A stretch of 64,000 nucleotides of DNA from Eubacterium sp. 14-2. GTDB taxonomy: Bacteria > Bacillota > Clostridia > Lachnospirales > Lachnospiraceae. The stretch lies in the NCBI RefSeq assembly GCF_000403845.2, contig NZ_KE159567.1, positions 471,670 through 535,669 of the forward strand, read 5' to 3'. The position numbers were made by a program, and so were the translations under genes. Positions 42,653 through 51,990 of this stretch are shown here, one piece after another. The notes beneath the pieces were generated by a model. That model made no database searches, was not told the origin of the DNA, and worked only from the letters and a program-made list of their open reading frames with translations. Within the stretch, counting starts at the first letter, position 1; every line of letters starts with the position of its first letter.

Positions 42653-45367
42653 ATGAAACCGAGAAAAAGTATGAAGCTGACAGCCATTTTGTTAGCTGCA
42701 GTTGTACTTTCCACAGATGTCTGGGGAGGAAGCAGCCTGGTTCAGGCGGCACAGCAGACAGAGCAGGCAGCAGTTCAGGAGGAAAATCAGGAGCAGGCAG
42801 GAGAAAGAGAATTTCTGCCGGAGGGAAATCAGCCTGCATCAGAAGAGGCAGAAAGAGAAAGTTCTGAGTCAGAAAATACAGAAGATAACAGAGAATTCGA
42901 TGAACTGTCTGAATTCCCGGAGGAATTGATGAGAACAGCAGAGGATAATGGGGAAAATGGAATTTCTCCGGAGGAAGCCTTTGCAGAGCTGTTAAAAGAA
43001 TATGATATGTACGGGGTTCTGGCCAATGATGTGGAATTTCCGGTTCGGCAGGAGGCTTCTGCAGCATCAGAGGTGGTGCAGATTCTTACCAGCGGTTATC
43101 AGGTGAAACTGACAGGCGCTGCCCTGACGGATGCAGGACTGTGGTTTCAGATTGAATTTGCGGTCAGCGATGTGGTGTACAGCGGATATATTGAGAGCGA
43201 GTATGTACTCACACAGGATGAAAGGCTGGAAGCCTGGAAAACACAGTATCTGAACGGAAACATGGAGGTACGGAATTTTACCAGAGGAAGCGCCAGAGCT
43301 ACGGATTTGTCTGCATTTCCCCAGAGTTACCGGACTTTAATTCAGAAACTGATGCAGTCGCATCCCAACTGGAGTTTTGTACCCATGAATACCGGACTGG
43401 AGTGGTCTGTGGTGCTGAAAAATGAAATGGCTGATGCCCGGAATCTGGTGGAGGATTATCAGCCTGACACCTGGAAGTCCACAGAGTCCAAAGACTACAA
43501 CATGGAAACAGGAAAATGGGTGATTAAAAACGGAACCAACTGGGTACAGGCATCTGAGGCTGTTGTGAAGTATTATCTGGACCCAAGAAATTTCCTGAAT
43601 GAGACTTCCGTGTTCCAGTTTGAACAGCTTACCTACAATACATACCATACAGAGTCCGGTGTGGAAAAGATATTAAACGGTACTTTCATGTCTCACAGGA
43701 AGCTGGAAGATGGTTCCGGCGACGGCATGACTTATGCCCAGGCTTTTATCAGCATAGGAAAAGAATTAAAGGTCAGCCCGTATTTTCTGGCCAGCCGGGT
43801 ACGCCAGGAGCAGGGGGTAAACGGAACATCTTCTCTGATTTCCGGCACCTATCCCGGATATGAAGGATATTATAATTATTTTAATATGAGCGCAACAGGT
43901 ATCGGTCAGGAAGTTATTATCACCGGCCTGAGCGAAGCAAAAAATGCAGGCTGGAACACCCGGTATAAAGCCCTTAAGGGTGGAGCGGACAAGGTTTCCT
44001 CCAAATATATCAGACGGGGACAGGATACGTTTTATCTGCAGAAATTTGATGTGGATGCGTCCTATGACGGACTGTACTGGCATCAGTATATGCAGAATCT
44101 TCTGGCAGCAGACAGTGAAGGGAAGAGTGTTCAGAAAAGTTATGCCGCTATGGGAACATTAAACAACAATTTTGTATTTAAGGTTCCGGTGTATAACAAT
44201 ATGCCTGCCTCTCCATGTCCAAAACCGGAAGAAAATCTGAGTAAACCTGTGCTGCGGGCAGAGAAAACAGGAGCCGCGTCCATAAGGCTGTCCTGGGATG
44301 AAGTGGCGGCTGCCCATGGATACCAGATTTACCGTTCTGTGGGAACGGATGGTTCCTGGTCCAGGATTACAACGGTCAGCAAGGGGGATACCCTTACCTG
44401 GGAAGACACCACTGCAGTACCAGGCAAAATATATAATTACAGAATACGCGCTTACATGAAGCTGAAAAGTAATAAATATTCCTCTTATTCTGAGGTACAG
44501 ACGTTGGACTGCAGGGTTCCGGCAACTTCCTGGACGAAATTTAAAATCAAAAATTACAAGACGGTGGAACTGGCCTGGGAAAAGACGGCTGTAGACGGGT
44601 ACCGGATTTACCGAAAAAAGGGTACGGGCAGTTACTCCTGTATTGCAACCATACAGGGAAACGCCACCATCAGTTACAAGGATACCAAAGTGGTGCCTAA
44701 AAACAAGTATACTTACCGAATCCGCGGTTATGTGATGGTAAACGGAAAGCGCTACTACTCCAAATATACCGGCACCAAAAAGGCAGATTTGAAAATAGCG
44801 AAGCCTCAGCTGAAGAAAGCCCGTGTTTCCGGAGGAAGCAAGATTAAACTGACCTGGAAACGGGATTCCAAAGCAGATGGTTATTATATTTACCGTGCCA
44901 CTTCCAAAAAGGGAAAATATACAAGAGTTGCCACCATTACCAAAAATAAAACCGTATCCTGGTCGGACAAAAATATAACGACAGGAAAGACTTATTACTA
45001 TAAGATACGTTCCTATGCGAAAGGGTCGTCCGGGGGAAGGAAATATTCCAGTTATTCCACAGTCAGCACAGTGAAAACCGCTTTGAATAAACAGGCGCTG
45101 ACTTCTGTTACCGTTTCTCAGGGAAAGGTAAAATTAAAATGGAAGAAAGACAGTAAGGCCACAGGCTATAAAATTTACCGTGCCACTTCCAAAAATGGAA
45201 AATATCAGGAAATAAAAAAGATTACTGAAAATACGACAGTTTCCTGGACGGATAAAACCGCCAAAGCCGGAAAAAACTATTACTACAAAGTGAGATCTTA
45301 TGCAAACAATGGAAAGAAAGTAAAATATTCCGCCTGTTCTGCGCAGAAATATGTCCGGGCAAAATAA
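42653..45367 (+). CDS. Secreted endo-beta-N-acetylglucosaminidase with SH3-like and fn3 repeats
   Basis: The ATG at 42653 is nine bases after AAGGAAG and opens a signal peptide (MKPRKSMKLTAILLAAVVLS). An acidic low-complexity stretch follows, then an SH3-like domain near residues 125-190 (VEFPVRQEASAASEVVQIL). The glucosaminidase region is about residues 300-480: YLDPRNFLNETSVFQFEQLTY, YAQAFISIGKELKVSPYFLASRVRQEQG with the likely catalytic Glu, and YNYFNMSATG. Four fn3-type units fill the rest, each with a RIYRxxxxxGxY pattern. It cleaves glycan strands and pairs with the amidase just upstream. Confidence 0.88.
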   Translation: MKPRKSMKLTAILLAAVVLSTDVWGGSSLVQAAQQTEQAAVQEENQEQAGEREFLPEGNQPASEEAERESSESENTEDNREFDELSEFPEELMRTAEDNGENGISPEEAFAELLKEYDMYGVLANDVEFPVRQEASAASEVVQILTSGYQVKLTGAALTDAGLWFQIEFAVSDVVYSGYIESEYVLTQDERLEAWKTQYLNGNMEVRNFTRGSARATDLSAFPQSYRTLIQKLMQSHPNWSFVPMNTGLEWSVVLKNEMADARNLVEDYQPDTWKSTESKDYNMETGKWVIKNGTNWVQASEAVVKYYLDPRNFLNETSVFQFEQLTYNTYHTESGVEKILNGTFMSHRKLEDGSGDGMTYAQAFISIGKELKVSPYFLASRVRQEQGVNGTSSLISGTYPGYEGYYNYFNMSATGIGQEVIITGLSEAKNAGWNTRYKALKGGADKVSSKYIRRGQDTFYLQKFDVDASYDGLYWHQYMQNLLAADSEGKSVQKSYAAMGTLNNNFVFKVPVYNNMPASPCPKPEENLSKPVLRAEKTGAASIRLSWDEVAAAHGYQIYRSVGTDGSWSRITTVSKGDTLTWEDTTAVPGKIYNYRIRAYMKLKSNKYSSYSEVQTLDCRVPATSWTKFKIKNYKTVELAWEKTAVDGYRIYRKKGTGSYSCIATIQGNATISYKDTKVVPKNKYTYRIRGYVMVNGKRYYSKYTGTKKADLKIAKPQLKKARVSGGSKIKLTWKRDSKADGYYIYRATSKKGKYTRVATITKNKTVSWSDKNITTGKTYYYKIRSYAKGSSGGRKYSSYSTVSTVKTALNKQALTSVTVSQGKVKLKWKKDSKATGYKIYRATSKNGKYQEIKKITENTTVSWTDKTAKAGKNYYYKVRSYANNGKKVKYSACSAQKYVRAK

Positions 45368-45393
45368 CCGGATACCGAAACAGGCAGTCATGA

Positions 45394-45413
45394 AGCCCGT
45401 CTTACGACGGGCT
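45394..45413 (+). other. GC-rich hairpin without T run
   Basis: AGCCCGTC and GACGGGCT pair perfectly around a TTAC loop, 20 bases before the next start codon. Without a T run it may be a weak terminator or an mRNA-stabilising structure. Confidence 0.5.
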
Positions 45414-45432
45414 GCCATGTCGGAGGATTACT

Positions 45433-47229
45433 ATGAAAATCACACCCTATAAAATAAAAAAAGGAATCCGGTATTTCAGACATTATGGACCAAAGGCTTT
45501 CTGGAACCGGCTGCGTGACAAAATGGAGCCGGAGGAAGTGGCGTATCAGCCATGGTTCGAGAAATACAGGGCCAGTCAGGAAGAACTGGAAAGCCAGAGG
45601 CGGCAGGGCAGAAAATTTACCTGCCGCCCTTTGCTCAGCGTGGTGGTTCCCTGTTATCAGACGCCGGAAAAATATCTGCTGGAAATGCTGGATTCTGTCC
45701 GGGAGCAATCTTATGAAAACTGGGAACTCTGTCTGATGGACGCCACGCCTTCCGAAACAGTGGCAGAGGCAGTGCGCCGATACTGCAGTGAACACCGGGA
45801 AACACGGATTCACTGTCATCGTCTGGAGAAAAATCTTGGAATTGCAGGAAACACCAACCAGGGGCTGGCGGTGGCCGCAGGTTCCTGGATTGGATTTCTG
45901 GATCATGATGACCTGCTGGCTCCGGAAGCATTTTATGAGGTTGTCGCACTGATCAATCAGGATTCGGAAGTGGAGGTTATTTACTCGGATGAAGATCAGG
46001 TGGAAGAAACAAGACAGGGGCTGAAACATCAAAATCCCCATTTCAAACCGGAATTCAGTCCGGATCTGCTGTGTTCTAACAATTATATCACTCATTTTCT
46101 GTGTGTAAAGGATTCTGTGGTAAAGCAGGCAGGAGGATTCCGGGAAGATTTTGACGGAGCCCAGGATTATGACTTTATTCTGCGCTGTACGGAACTTGCC
46201 AGGAAAACAGGACATGTGGCAAAGGTGCTGTATCACTGGAGGGTCCACAGTAATTCCACAGCAGACAACCCTCTGAGTAAAACCTATGCCTATGAGGCCG
46301 GGAGAAGAGCGGTGCAGGAACATCTGGAACGGACAGGAAAAAAAGGGAGGGTATCCCAGCTTCCCCATTTTGGCTTTTATCGGGTGAAGTATGAAGTGGA
46401 AGGGGAACCTCTGGTTTCCATTTTAATTCCCAGTAAAGATCAGTCCGGAATGCTTCGCCGCTGTGTGGAGTCCATCCGGAAATCCACATACCGGAACTAT
46501 GAAATTATTGTTGTTGAAAATAACAGTACGGAGCCGGAAACATTCGCTTATTATCAGGAGCTACAGGACAGACAGCATGCCCGTGTGGTGGTCTGGGAAA
46601 AAGGATTTAATTACTCTTCCATCAACAATTTCGGTGCCTCTCATGCTCAGGGCAGTTACTTTATTCTGCTGAACAATGATGTGGAAATCCTCACCCAGGA
46701 CTGGATTGAGGAACTCCTTGGAAACTGTCAGCGGCCGGAAGTGGGGATTGTGGGCGCCCGCCTGTATTATCCGGATAATACGGTTCAGCATGCTGGTATC
46801 GTTGTGGGTATCGACGGAATTGCCGCAAATATGTTTCCGGGGCTCAGAAGGGGACAGGAGGGGTATTACCACAAAGCAGCCCTGCAGCTTAATTACAGCG
46901 CCGTGACAGCGGCCTGTATGATGGTGTCCAGGGAGGCGTTTGAAAAAGTACGCGGACTGGAGGAAAAGCTGGCAGTGGCTTTTAATGATGTGGATTTCTG
47001 TCTGCGGGTGAGAAAGGCCGGATATCTTGTGGTATATGACCCTTTTGTGGAAGCATACCACTATGAATCCAAAACCCGCGGGGCCGAAGATACCCAGGAA
47101 AAGGTGCGGCGGTTCGGGGAAGAAATAGAATTTTTCCGTACACGCTGGATAGAACTGCTGAAAGAGGGTGACCCCTGTTATAATCCCAATTTTTCACTGA
47201 AAAAATGTAACTATGCATTGAAACCATAA
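45433..47229 (+). CDS. Tandem-domain GT2 glycosyltransferase
   Basis: The 598-residue protein holds two GT-A domains. The first, from about residue 70, has LLSVVVPCYQTPEKYLLEML, FLDHDDLLAPEA (DxD) and GAQDYDFILR. The second, from about residue 325, has LVSILIPSKDQSGMLRRCV, LLNNDVEILTQDW and AFNDVDFCLRVRKAGY. Such two-domain enzymes build rhamnan or teichoic-like wall polysaccharides in the cytoplasm. GGAGG lies before the ATG. Donor identity is unknown. Confidence 0.88.
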   Translation: MKITPYKIKKGIRYFRHYGPKAFWNRLRDKMEPEEVAYQPWFEKYRASQEELESQRRQGRKFTCRPLLSVVVPCYQTPEKYLLEMLDSVREQSYENWELCLMDATPSETVAEAVRRYCSEHRETRIHCHRLEKNLGIAGNTNQGLAVAAGSWIGFLDHDDLLAPEAFYEVVALINQDSEVEVIYSDEDQVEETRQGLKHQNPHFKPEFSPDLLCSNNYITHFLCVKDSVVKQAGGFREDFDGAQDYDFILRCTELARKTGHVAKVLYHWRVHSNSTADNPLSKTYAYEAGRRAVQEHLERTGKKGRVSQLPHFGFYRVKYEVEGEPLVSILIPSKDQSGMLRRCVESIRKSTYRNYEIIVVENNSTEPETFAYYQELQDRQHARVVVWEKGFNYSSINNFGASHAQGSYFILLNNDVEILTQDWIEELLGNCQRPEVGIVGARLYYPDNTVQHAGIVVGIDGIAANMFPGLRRGQEGYYHKAALQLNYSAVTAACMMVSREAFEKVRGLEEKLAVAFNDVDFCLRVRKAGYLVVYDPFVEAYHYESKTRGAEDTQEKVRRFGEEIEFFRTRWIELLKEGDPCYNPNFSLKKCNYALKP

Positions 47230-47254
47230 AACTGAACAGCAGGAATAATTCTGT

Positions 47255-47283
47255 GGGCAGGTTCCTTTGAACTTGCCCTTTTT
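47255..47283 (+). terminator. Intrinsic terminator after the tandem GT2 gene
   Basis: GGGCAGGTTC (47255-47264) and GAACTTGCCC (47269-47278) pair with one G-T wobble around CTTT, followed by TTTTT. It overlaps the -35 of the next promoter. Confidence 0.8.
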
Positions 47284-47301
47284 CCAATTCAATGCTACAA
47301 T
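47274..47301 (+). promoter_or_regulatory. Promoter for the zinc-ribbon gene
   Basis: TTGCCC (47274-47279) and TACAAT (47296-47301) are 16 bases apart, about 50 bases before the ATG at 47350. Confidence 0.45.
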
Positions 47302-47349
47302 AGAGTGAAAGCAAAGATAAAATACAGAGTTGAATGTGAGAAGTGACAT

Positions 47350-47550
47350 ATGATGAAAGTGTTTATCTGCCCGGAATGCGGAAGCATTACAACAGTATCC
47401 AGGAGGAAAGAAATTTACTGCCACAAATGCGGGGGAACCAGAATGATTCCCTCCAGACTGACGTTTTCACAATACAGTGAGATGGATGAGCAGCAGAGAA
47501 AAGATTATTCGGAAAGCTGGCTCTACATACGGAATAAAACCCGGAACTAG
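47350..47550 (+). CDS. Small zinc-ribbon protein, unknown function
   Basis: The 66-residue protein begins with FICPECGSITT and YCHKCGGTR, two CxxC knuckles 16 residues apart that should bind one zinc. A basic linker and a charged helix follow (YSEMDEQQRKDYSESW). Its own promoter and terminator-separated position suggest an independent unit. A role in nucleic-acid or protein binding is only a guess. Confidence 0.7.
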   Translation: MMKVFICPECGSITTVSRRKEIYCHKCGGTRMIPSRLTFSQYSEMDEQQRKDYSESWLYIRNKTRN

Positions 47551-47625
47551 GGAATCACCCTCCGGGTATCCCTGTATGTACAGAAAAAACTGCACAGAAT
47601 TAAGGAAAATTTAAGAGAAATTTTG

Positions 47626-47655
47626 TTGCTTATTTATAGGAAAATCGTGTATGAT
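47626..47655 (+). promoter_or_regulatory. Promoter for the second polysaccharide operon
   Basis: TTGCTT (47626-47631) and TATGAT (47650-47655) are 18 bases apart, with TG just before the -10. The ATG of the initiating transferase is 70 bases downstream. Confidence 0.5.
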
Positions 47656-47725
47656 AATTCACAACAGGGACAGTAAAAAGGCTGTTTGATAAGGGAACGA
47701 AAATTACGTTAAGGATGAAAGGACT

Positions 47726-49141
47726 ATGTATAAAAGACAGAAAAAAAGCTGGGTAAAACATCTGGATTTCCTGATACTTGACTTATTGTGTCTGGAAACA
47801 GCTCTTTATACTTCCTGTCTGATCAGGCTGGGAAATATAAGAAGGCTTCCTTTACTGATGGATTACTATAACCGTCTGGCGGTGGTTTTGCTTCTTGTGG
47901 ATATCTGTGTTGTATTTTTCTTTGAAGCATATACCGGGATCCTGAGGCGTAATAAAATTCAGGAACTGAAGGCAGTGATTGTTCACTGCAGCATAATATT
48001 TGCAACGGTTACTGTATATGTATGGGCGACCAAACAGTCGGAAATTTATTCCCGGCAGGTTATTTTTGTGTTTTGGGGATTTGCCATAGTAATAGAGTAT
48101 TTCTCCAGATGTCTGTGGAAAATATATATCCGTCAGCGCATGATACGGGGAAAGAAGTTTTCCCAGCTGATTGTGGTTACGGAAGAACGCTATGCAGAAG
48201 AATGTGTAAGTGATTTTCAGCATGACCGGTATAAGGAATTCGAAGTGACCGGCGTGGTGATTGTGGATAAAAACAGAATTGGAGATACTATCTGCGGAGT
48301 TCCGGTGGTGGCCTGCGCGGACAGTTTTCTGGAATATGTGCGTATTAACGTGGTAGATGAAATATTCATCAACGGAAATACCAGAGAAAGCAGTGAAGCA
48401 CTGGCCAATGAACTGCTGGAGCTGGGACTGACGGTACATTTTAATCTGGTACGGGAATCCCGGCTTATGCCCAATAAAATGGTGGAAAAATGCGGAAAAT
48501 ATATGGTATTGACTACCAGTATGAAAATTGCTACCACAAGACAGGTGTTTATCAAACGGTGCATGGATATTACGGGAAGTCTGGCAGGACTGCTGCTGAC
48601 GGGGATAGCATTTCTGATTTTTGCGCCGATTATTAAAGTACAGTCTCCGGGGCCCATTTTTTATGCTCAGACCAGGATTGGAAGAAACGGCAGACGATTC
48701 AAATTTTACAAATTCCGTACCATGGTGGTGGGAGCAGATAAAATGAAACAGGACCTGATGGCTCAGAATGAGATGGAGGGGCTGATGTTCAAAATGGAGC
48801 ATGACCCCAGAATTTTTGGTGTGGGCAGGTTCATGCGCAAGTTTTCTGTTGACGAGCTACCTCAGTTCTGGAATGTACTGAAAGGGGATATGAGCCTTGT
48901 GGGGACAAGGCCTCCTACCGAAGAAGAATTTGAACAGTATGAGCTTCATCACAAGGCAAGGCTGGGCATCCGGCCGGGGCTTACCGGTATGTGGCAGGTC
49001 AGCGGAAGAAGTGATATTAAGAATTTTGAGGAGATTGTGGCACTGGATACCCAGTATATTTCCAACTGGTCTCTGGGAATGGATGTGCGGATTCTGTTTC
49101 GGACTATCGGGGTGGTGCTCACAGGCAAAGGATCGTCATGA
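47726..49141 (+). CDS. Polyprenyl glycosylphosphotransferase (WbaP/WcaJ type)
   Basis: The 471-residue protein has four or five N-terminal membrane helices, a soluble middle domain (VTGVVIVDKNRIGDTICGVPVV) and a C-terminal bacterial sugar transferase domain. The latter has RCMDITGSLAGLLL, GPIFYAQTRIGRNGRRF, YKFRTMVVGA, FSVDELPQFWNVLKGDMSLVGTRPP and RPGLTGMWQVSGR. It puts the first sugar phosphate on undecaprenyl phosphate. This is the second initiating enzyme of the window besides the small PglC-like one at 10849, suggesting two polymers. The stop overlaps the next start (ATGA). Confidence 0.92.
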   Translation: MYKRQKKSWVKHLDFLILDLLCLETALYTSCLIRLGNIRRLPLLMDYYNRLAVVLLLVDICVVFFFEAYTGILRRNKIQELKAVIVHCSIIFATVTVYVWATKQSEIYSRQVIFVFWGFAIVIEYFSRCLWKIYIRQRMIRGKKFSQLIVVTEERYAEECVSDFQHDRYKEFEVTGVVIVDKNRIGDTICGVPVVACADSFLEYVRINVVDEIFINGNTRESSEALANELLELGLTVHFNLVRESRLMPNKMVEKCGKYMVLTTSMKIATTRQVFIKRCMDITGSLAGLLLTGIAFLIFAPIIKVQSPGPIFYAQTRIGRNGRRFKFYKFRTMVVGADKMKQDLMAQNEMEGLMFKMEHDPRIFGVGRFMRKFSVDELPQFWNVLKGDMSLVGTRPPTEEEFEQYELHHKARLGIRPGLTGMWQVSGRSDIKNFEEIVALDTQYISNWSLGMDVRILFRTIGVVLTGKGSS

Positions 49142-49905
49142 AAGATATATCAATAACCATTGTAGCATATAATGATGAAGAAGATGTAAAGAATGCGGTA
49201 CGTTCTATTATGGAATGTACCGCTCTCGCTGTTTCAAAAGAACTGTTTCTGGTGGATAACAGCAGTAAAAAAAATGGACTTTTCAGACTGGAACAGAAGT
49301 ACCCGGAGGTCACATATCTGCGTCCCGGAAAAAATCTGGGATTTGGAGGCGGACACAATTATGTGCTTTCCAGACTGGATTCCAGATTTCATGCCATAGT
49401 GAATCCTGATATCATTCTGACAGAAGACAGTTTTACCGCTTTACTGAAATTTATGGAAGAACAGGAATCTGTGGGGATGGCTGTGCCCCGTATGACAGAT
49501 GCAGAGGGGAATCTGCAGCCTGTTTACCGTCGGGAACTGACAGTTGCGGATATGGGGATCCGTATGTTTCTGTCTTCCCATTTCAAAAAACGCCAGTCAT
49601 ATCATACCATGCAGGATATGGATTATGAAAAACCATTTCCAGTGCCCTTTGCACAGGGCAGTTTTCTGTTCCTGCGCACGGAGCTGTTCCGACAGCTTGG
49701 AGGATTTGACCGGCGTTATTTTATGTATATGGAAGATGCGGATCTGTGCCGGCAGGTCAGTCAGTGCAGCAGTGTCTGGTACTGTCCCCATACCACAGTC
49801 ATTCACAAATGGGAGAAGGGTTCCCATAAAGACCTGTCTTTACTGAAAATACATGTTACTTCCATGGTCCGGTATTTTCGAAAATGGGGGTGGAAATTAT
49901 GCTGA
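49138..49905 (+). CDS. GT2 glycosyltransferase (rhamnosyltransferase-like)
   Basis: The 255-residue GT-A enzyme has SITIVAYNDEEDVKNAV at the start, FLVDNSSKKNG, YLRPGKNLGFGGGHNYVL near residue 62 and VNPDIILTEDSF (DxD-type) near residue 84. FAQGSFLFLRTELFRQLGGFD and YMEDADLCRQV near residue 200 complete the pattern of WbbL-type rhamnosyltransferases. It is translationally coupled to the initiating transferase and likely adds the second sugar. Confidence 0.85.
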   Translation: MKDISITIVAYNDEEDVKNAVRSIMECTALAVSKELFLVDNSSKKNGLFRLEQKYPEVTYLRPGKNLGFGGGHNYVLSRLDSRFHAIVNPDIILTEDSFTALLKFMEEQESVGMAVPRMTDAEGNLQPVYRRELTVADMGIRMFLSSHFKKRQSYHTMQDMDYEKPFPVPFAQGSFLFLRTELFRQLGGFDRRYFMYMEDADLCRQVSQCSSVWYCPHTTVIHKWEKGSHKDLSLLKIHVTSMVRYFRKWGWKLC

Positions 49906-50678
49906 CACAGGAAATCCGCGTATCCGTGGCCATGGTGACTTTTAACGGAGAACGTTATATCCGGGAACAGATCACTTCTGTCATACGTCAGCTTCAGGCG
50001 CAGGATGAGCTGGTAATTTCAGATGACGGTTCTGCGGATCATACAGTTGATATTATAAAAGAATATCAGAAGAAAGATGCCAGAATCCGGCTTTTCAGGG
50101 GACCTGGACAGGGAATTAAAAAAAATGTGGAACATGCCCTCCGCTGTACCAGAGGCAGGTATATTTTTCTGGCGGACCAGGATGATATCTGGGTGGAGCA
50201 TAAGGTGGAGAGGGTACTGGAGGCATTTGAACGGAAGAAGGCCATGGTGGTGATTCATGACGCAGCAGTATTTGAGGGAGATAATCCGCAACAGATTGAG
50301 ATAGAATCTTTTTTCCGATTTCGAGGTTCCAGGGCCGGCGTCTGGAAAAACATGCTGAAAAACAGTTACATTGGCTGCTGTATGGCATTTCGGCAGGAAC
50401 TGAAAGAAATCATTCTGCCCATTCCGAATCAGATTGAAATGCATGACCAGTGGATTGGGATTCTGGGAGATTATGCCGCTGGAAAATCCTGTTTTCTGCC
50501 GGATACACTGTTGTTATACCGCAGACATGGAGATAATAATTCCAGTATGAAACATTATGGATTTGGTAAAATGTTACGAAACCGTCTCTGGTTTTTCGGT
50601 TATTTTTTTGTAAGAATTATACAAAGTTACCATAAAATACATGTCATTTCTGGAAAATTCAAGAAAAATGACGGTTGA
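49899..50678 (+). CDS. GT2 glycosyltransferase
   Basis: The ATG at 49899 follows GGGGGTGG and overlaps the previous gene by seven bases. The 259-residue enzyme has VSVAMVTFNGERYIREQI at the start, VISDDGSADHTVDI near residue 39 and FLADQDDIWVEHKVERVL near residue 92 (QDD metal motif). YIGCCMAFRQELKEI and MHDQWIGIL lie in the acceptor half. It resembles WfaB/alpha-rhamnosyl transferases of O-antigen loci. It is the last gene of this short operon. Confidence 0.85.
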   Translation: MLTQEIRVSVAMVTFNGERYIREQITSVIRQLQAQDELVISDDGSADHTVDIIKEYQKKDARIRLFRGPGQGIKKNVEHALRCTRGRYIFLADQDDIWVEHKVERVLEAFERKKAMVVIHDAAVFEGDNPQQIEIESFFRFRGSRAGVWKNMLKNSYIGCCMAFRQELKEIILPIPNQIEMHDQWIGILGDYAAGKSCFLPDTLLLYRRHGDNNSSMKHYGFGKMLRNRLWFFGYFFVRIIQSYHKIHVISGKFKKNDG

Positions 50679-50860
50679 TAAATGGTCTGAAATATTATAA
50701 TATAGACCATATGTATTAATTGTGATAAATGTATGTTCTGTGGGATACACAGTTCAGAAAACACAGGCGTCCGGAAGGAATTAAAGATTGGGAGGGCAGT
50801 ATTCCTGCCTCAGGCGGCGGTAATGCTCCTCATGGGAATCAGAACAGATAGGGTGAAGGT

Positions 50861-51976
50861 ATGGCAAAACAAAGCAAAGTACAGGGGGCGAAACAGCCCA
50901 CGAAGAAAAGTAAAAAGAGAAAGAGACGAAAACTGCTGATTGTGGCAATTGAGCTGCTGATTCTGCTGTCGGCAGTTGGCTGGATCTGGGTAAACAGCAA
51001 AATGGACAAGCTGAATACGGACGTTTCTTTTAAAGGGAAGGATGTAAGAGTGGAACTGCCGGAAGAAACGCAGGATGTACTGGGAGAATTTACCACCATT
51101 GCTCTGTTTGGACTGGATAACCGGGACGAAGGATCTTATGAGCGTGGAAATTCAGACGTCATCATGGTGGCCAGGATAGACAAGGAAACCAAGGAAGTGA
51201 GACTGGTTTCCGTGTATCGCGATACATTTCTGAAAATGGCGGATCTGGATAACACAGGGGCTTACAGCAAGGCGAATGCAGCCTATGCCAAAGGCGGACC
51301 GAAACAGGCGGTGCGAATGCTGAATACCAATCTGGATCTGGATATTCAGGAATATGTTTCTTTTGACTTTTCCGCAGTGGCAGAAGCAGTGGATATTCTG
51401 GGAGGTGTGGAAATGGAGGTGACCAGTGAAGAGGTGGATCATCTTAATAACTACTGCATTGAAACCTCCAAAGTAACCGGAAAAAGCTACAGTCCCCTGT
51501 CAGGAGCCGGCACCTATAATCTGAATGGAGTACAGGCAGTTTCCTACGGAAGAATCCGGTATACGATAGGAGACGATTTTAAAAGAACGGAACGTCAGCG
51601 GGAAGTTCTGGAGAAGATGGTCGAAAAGGCGCTGGCTTCAGATATGGCTACCATCAATGAACTGATTGATACCGTATTTCCTGATGTTAAGACCAGTCTG
51701 TCAAAAACTGAAATTCTGGCCCTTGCAGCAGATGCGTTTCAGTATAAAATGGGAGAAACGGCAGGTTTTCCATTTGACAGAGGAAGTGCAGTGGTAAGTA
51801 TTTCCTACCAGAAAGGCAGTCAGGACTGCGTAATTCCTGCGGATCTGGCTTCTAATGTGAAACAGCTTCATGATTTTCTTTATGGAACAGATGATTATCA
51901 GGTGACGGAAAGCGTGCAGAGCATCAGTGACGAAATTGTGTACCGCACAGGCGTGAGGGCAGACAAGAGTGAATAA
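50861..51976 (+). CDS. Second LytR-CpsA-Psr (LCP) family glycopolymer ligase
   Basis: The 371-residue protein has a basic N terminus (KSKKRKRRKLL), one transmembrane helix near residues 27-43 and an external LCP domain. FGLDNRDEGSYERGNSDVIMVAR, VYRDTFLKM, YAKGGPKQAVRMLN, GVQAVSYGRIRY and FKRTERQREVL carry the family Arg/Asp sites. It is closely similar to the LCP at 36509, including the tail GETAGFPFDRG, so the two are probably paralogues bracketing the wall-polymer genes. It is followed by glmS after 14 bases. Confidence 0.92.
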   Translation: MAKQSKVQGAKQPTKKSKKRKRRKLLIVAIELLILLSAVGWIWVNSKMDKLNTDVSFKGKDVRVELPEETQDVLGEFTTIALFGLDNRDEGSYERGNSDVIMVARIDKETKEVRLVSVYRDTFLKMADLDNTGAYSKANAAYAKGGPKQAVRMLNTNLDLDIQEYVSFDFSAVAEAVDILGGVEMEVTSEEVDHLNNYCIETSKVTGKSYSPLSGAGTYNLNGVQAVSYGRIRYTIGDDFKRTERQREVLEKMVEKALASDMATINELIDTVFPDVKTSLSKTEILALAADAFQYKMGETAGFPFDRGSAVVSISYQKGSQDCVIPADLASNVKQLHDFLYGTDDYQVTESVQSISDEIVYRTGVRADKSE

Positions 51977-51990
51977 CAGGAGGACATCAT

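Noticed and set aside
45388-46368. Minus-strand 326-codon open frame over the tandem GT2 gene
   Set aside because: Antisense shadow; no domain and no ribosome site.
47852-48802. Minus-strand 316-codon open frame over the glycosylphosphotransferase gene
   Set aside because: It is a His/Tyr/Gln-rich antisense shadow of a confidently identified gene.
51977-51990. glmS ribozyme upstream of glmS
   Set aside because: Only 14 bases separate the LCP stop from the glmS start; the ribozyme core needs well over 100 bases of leader.
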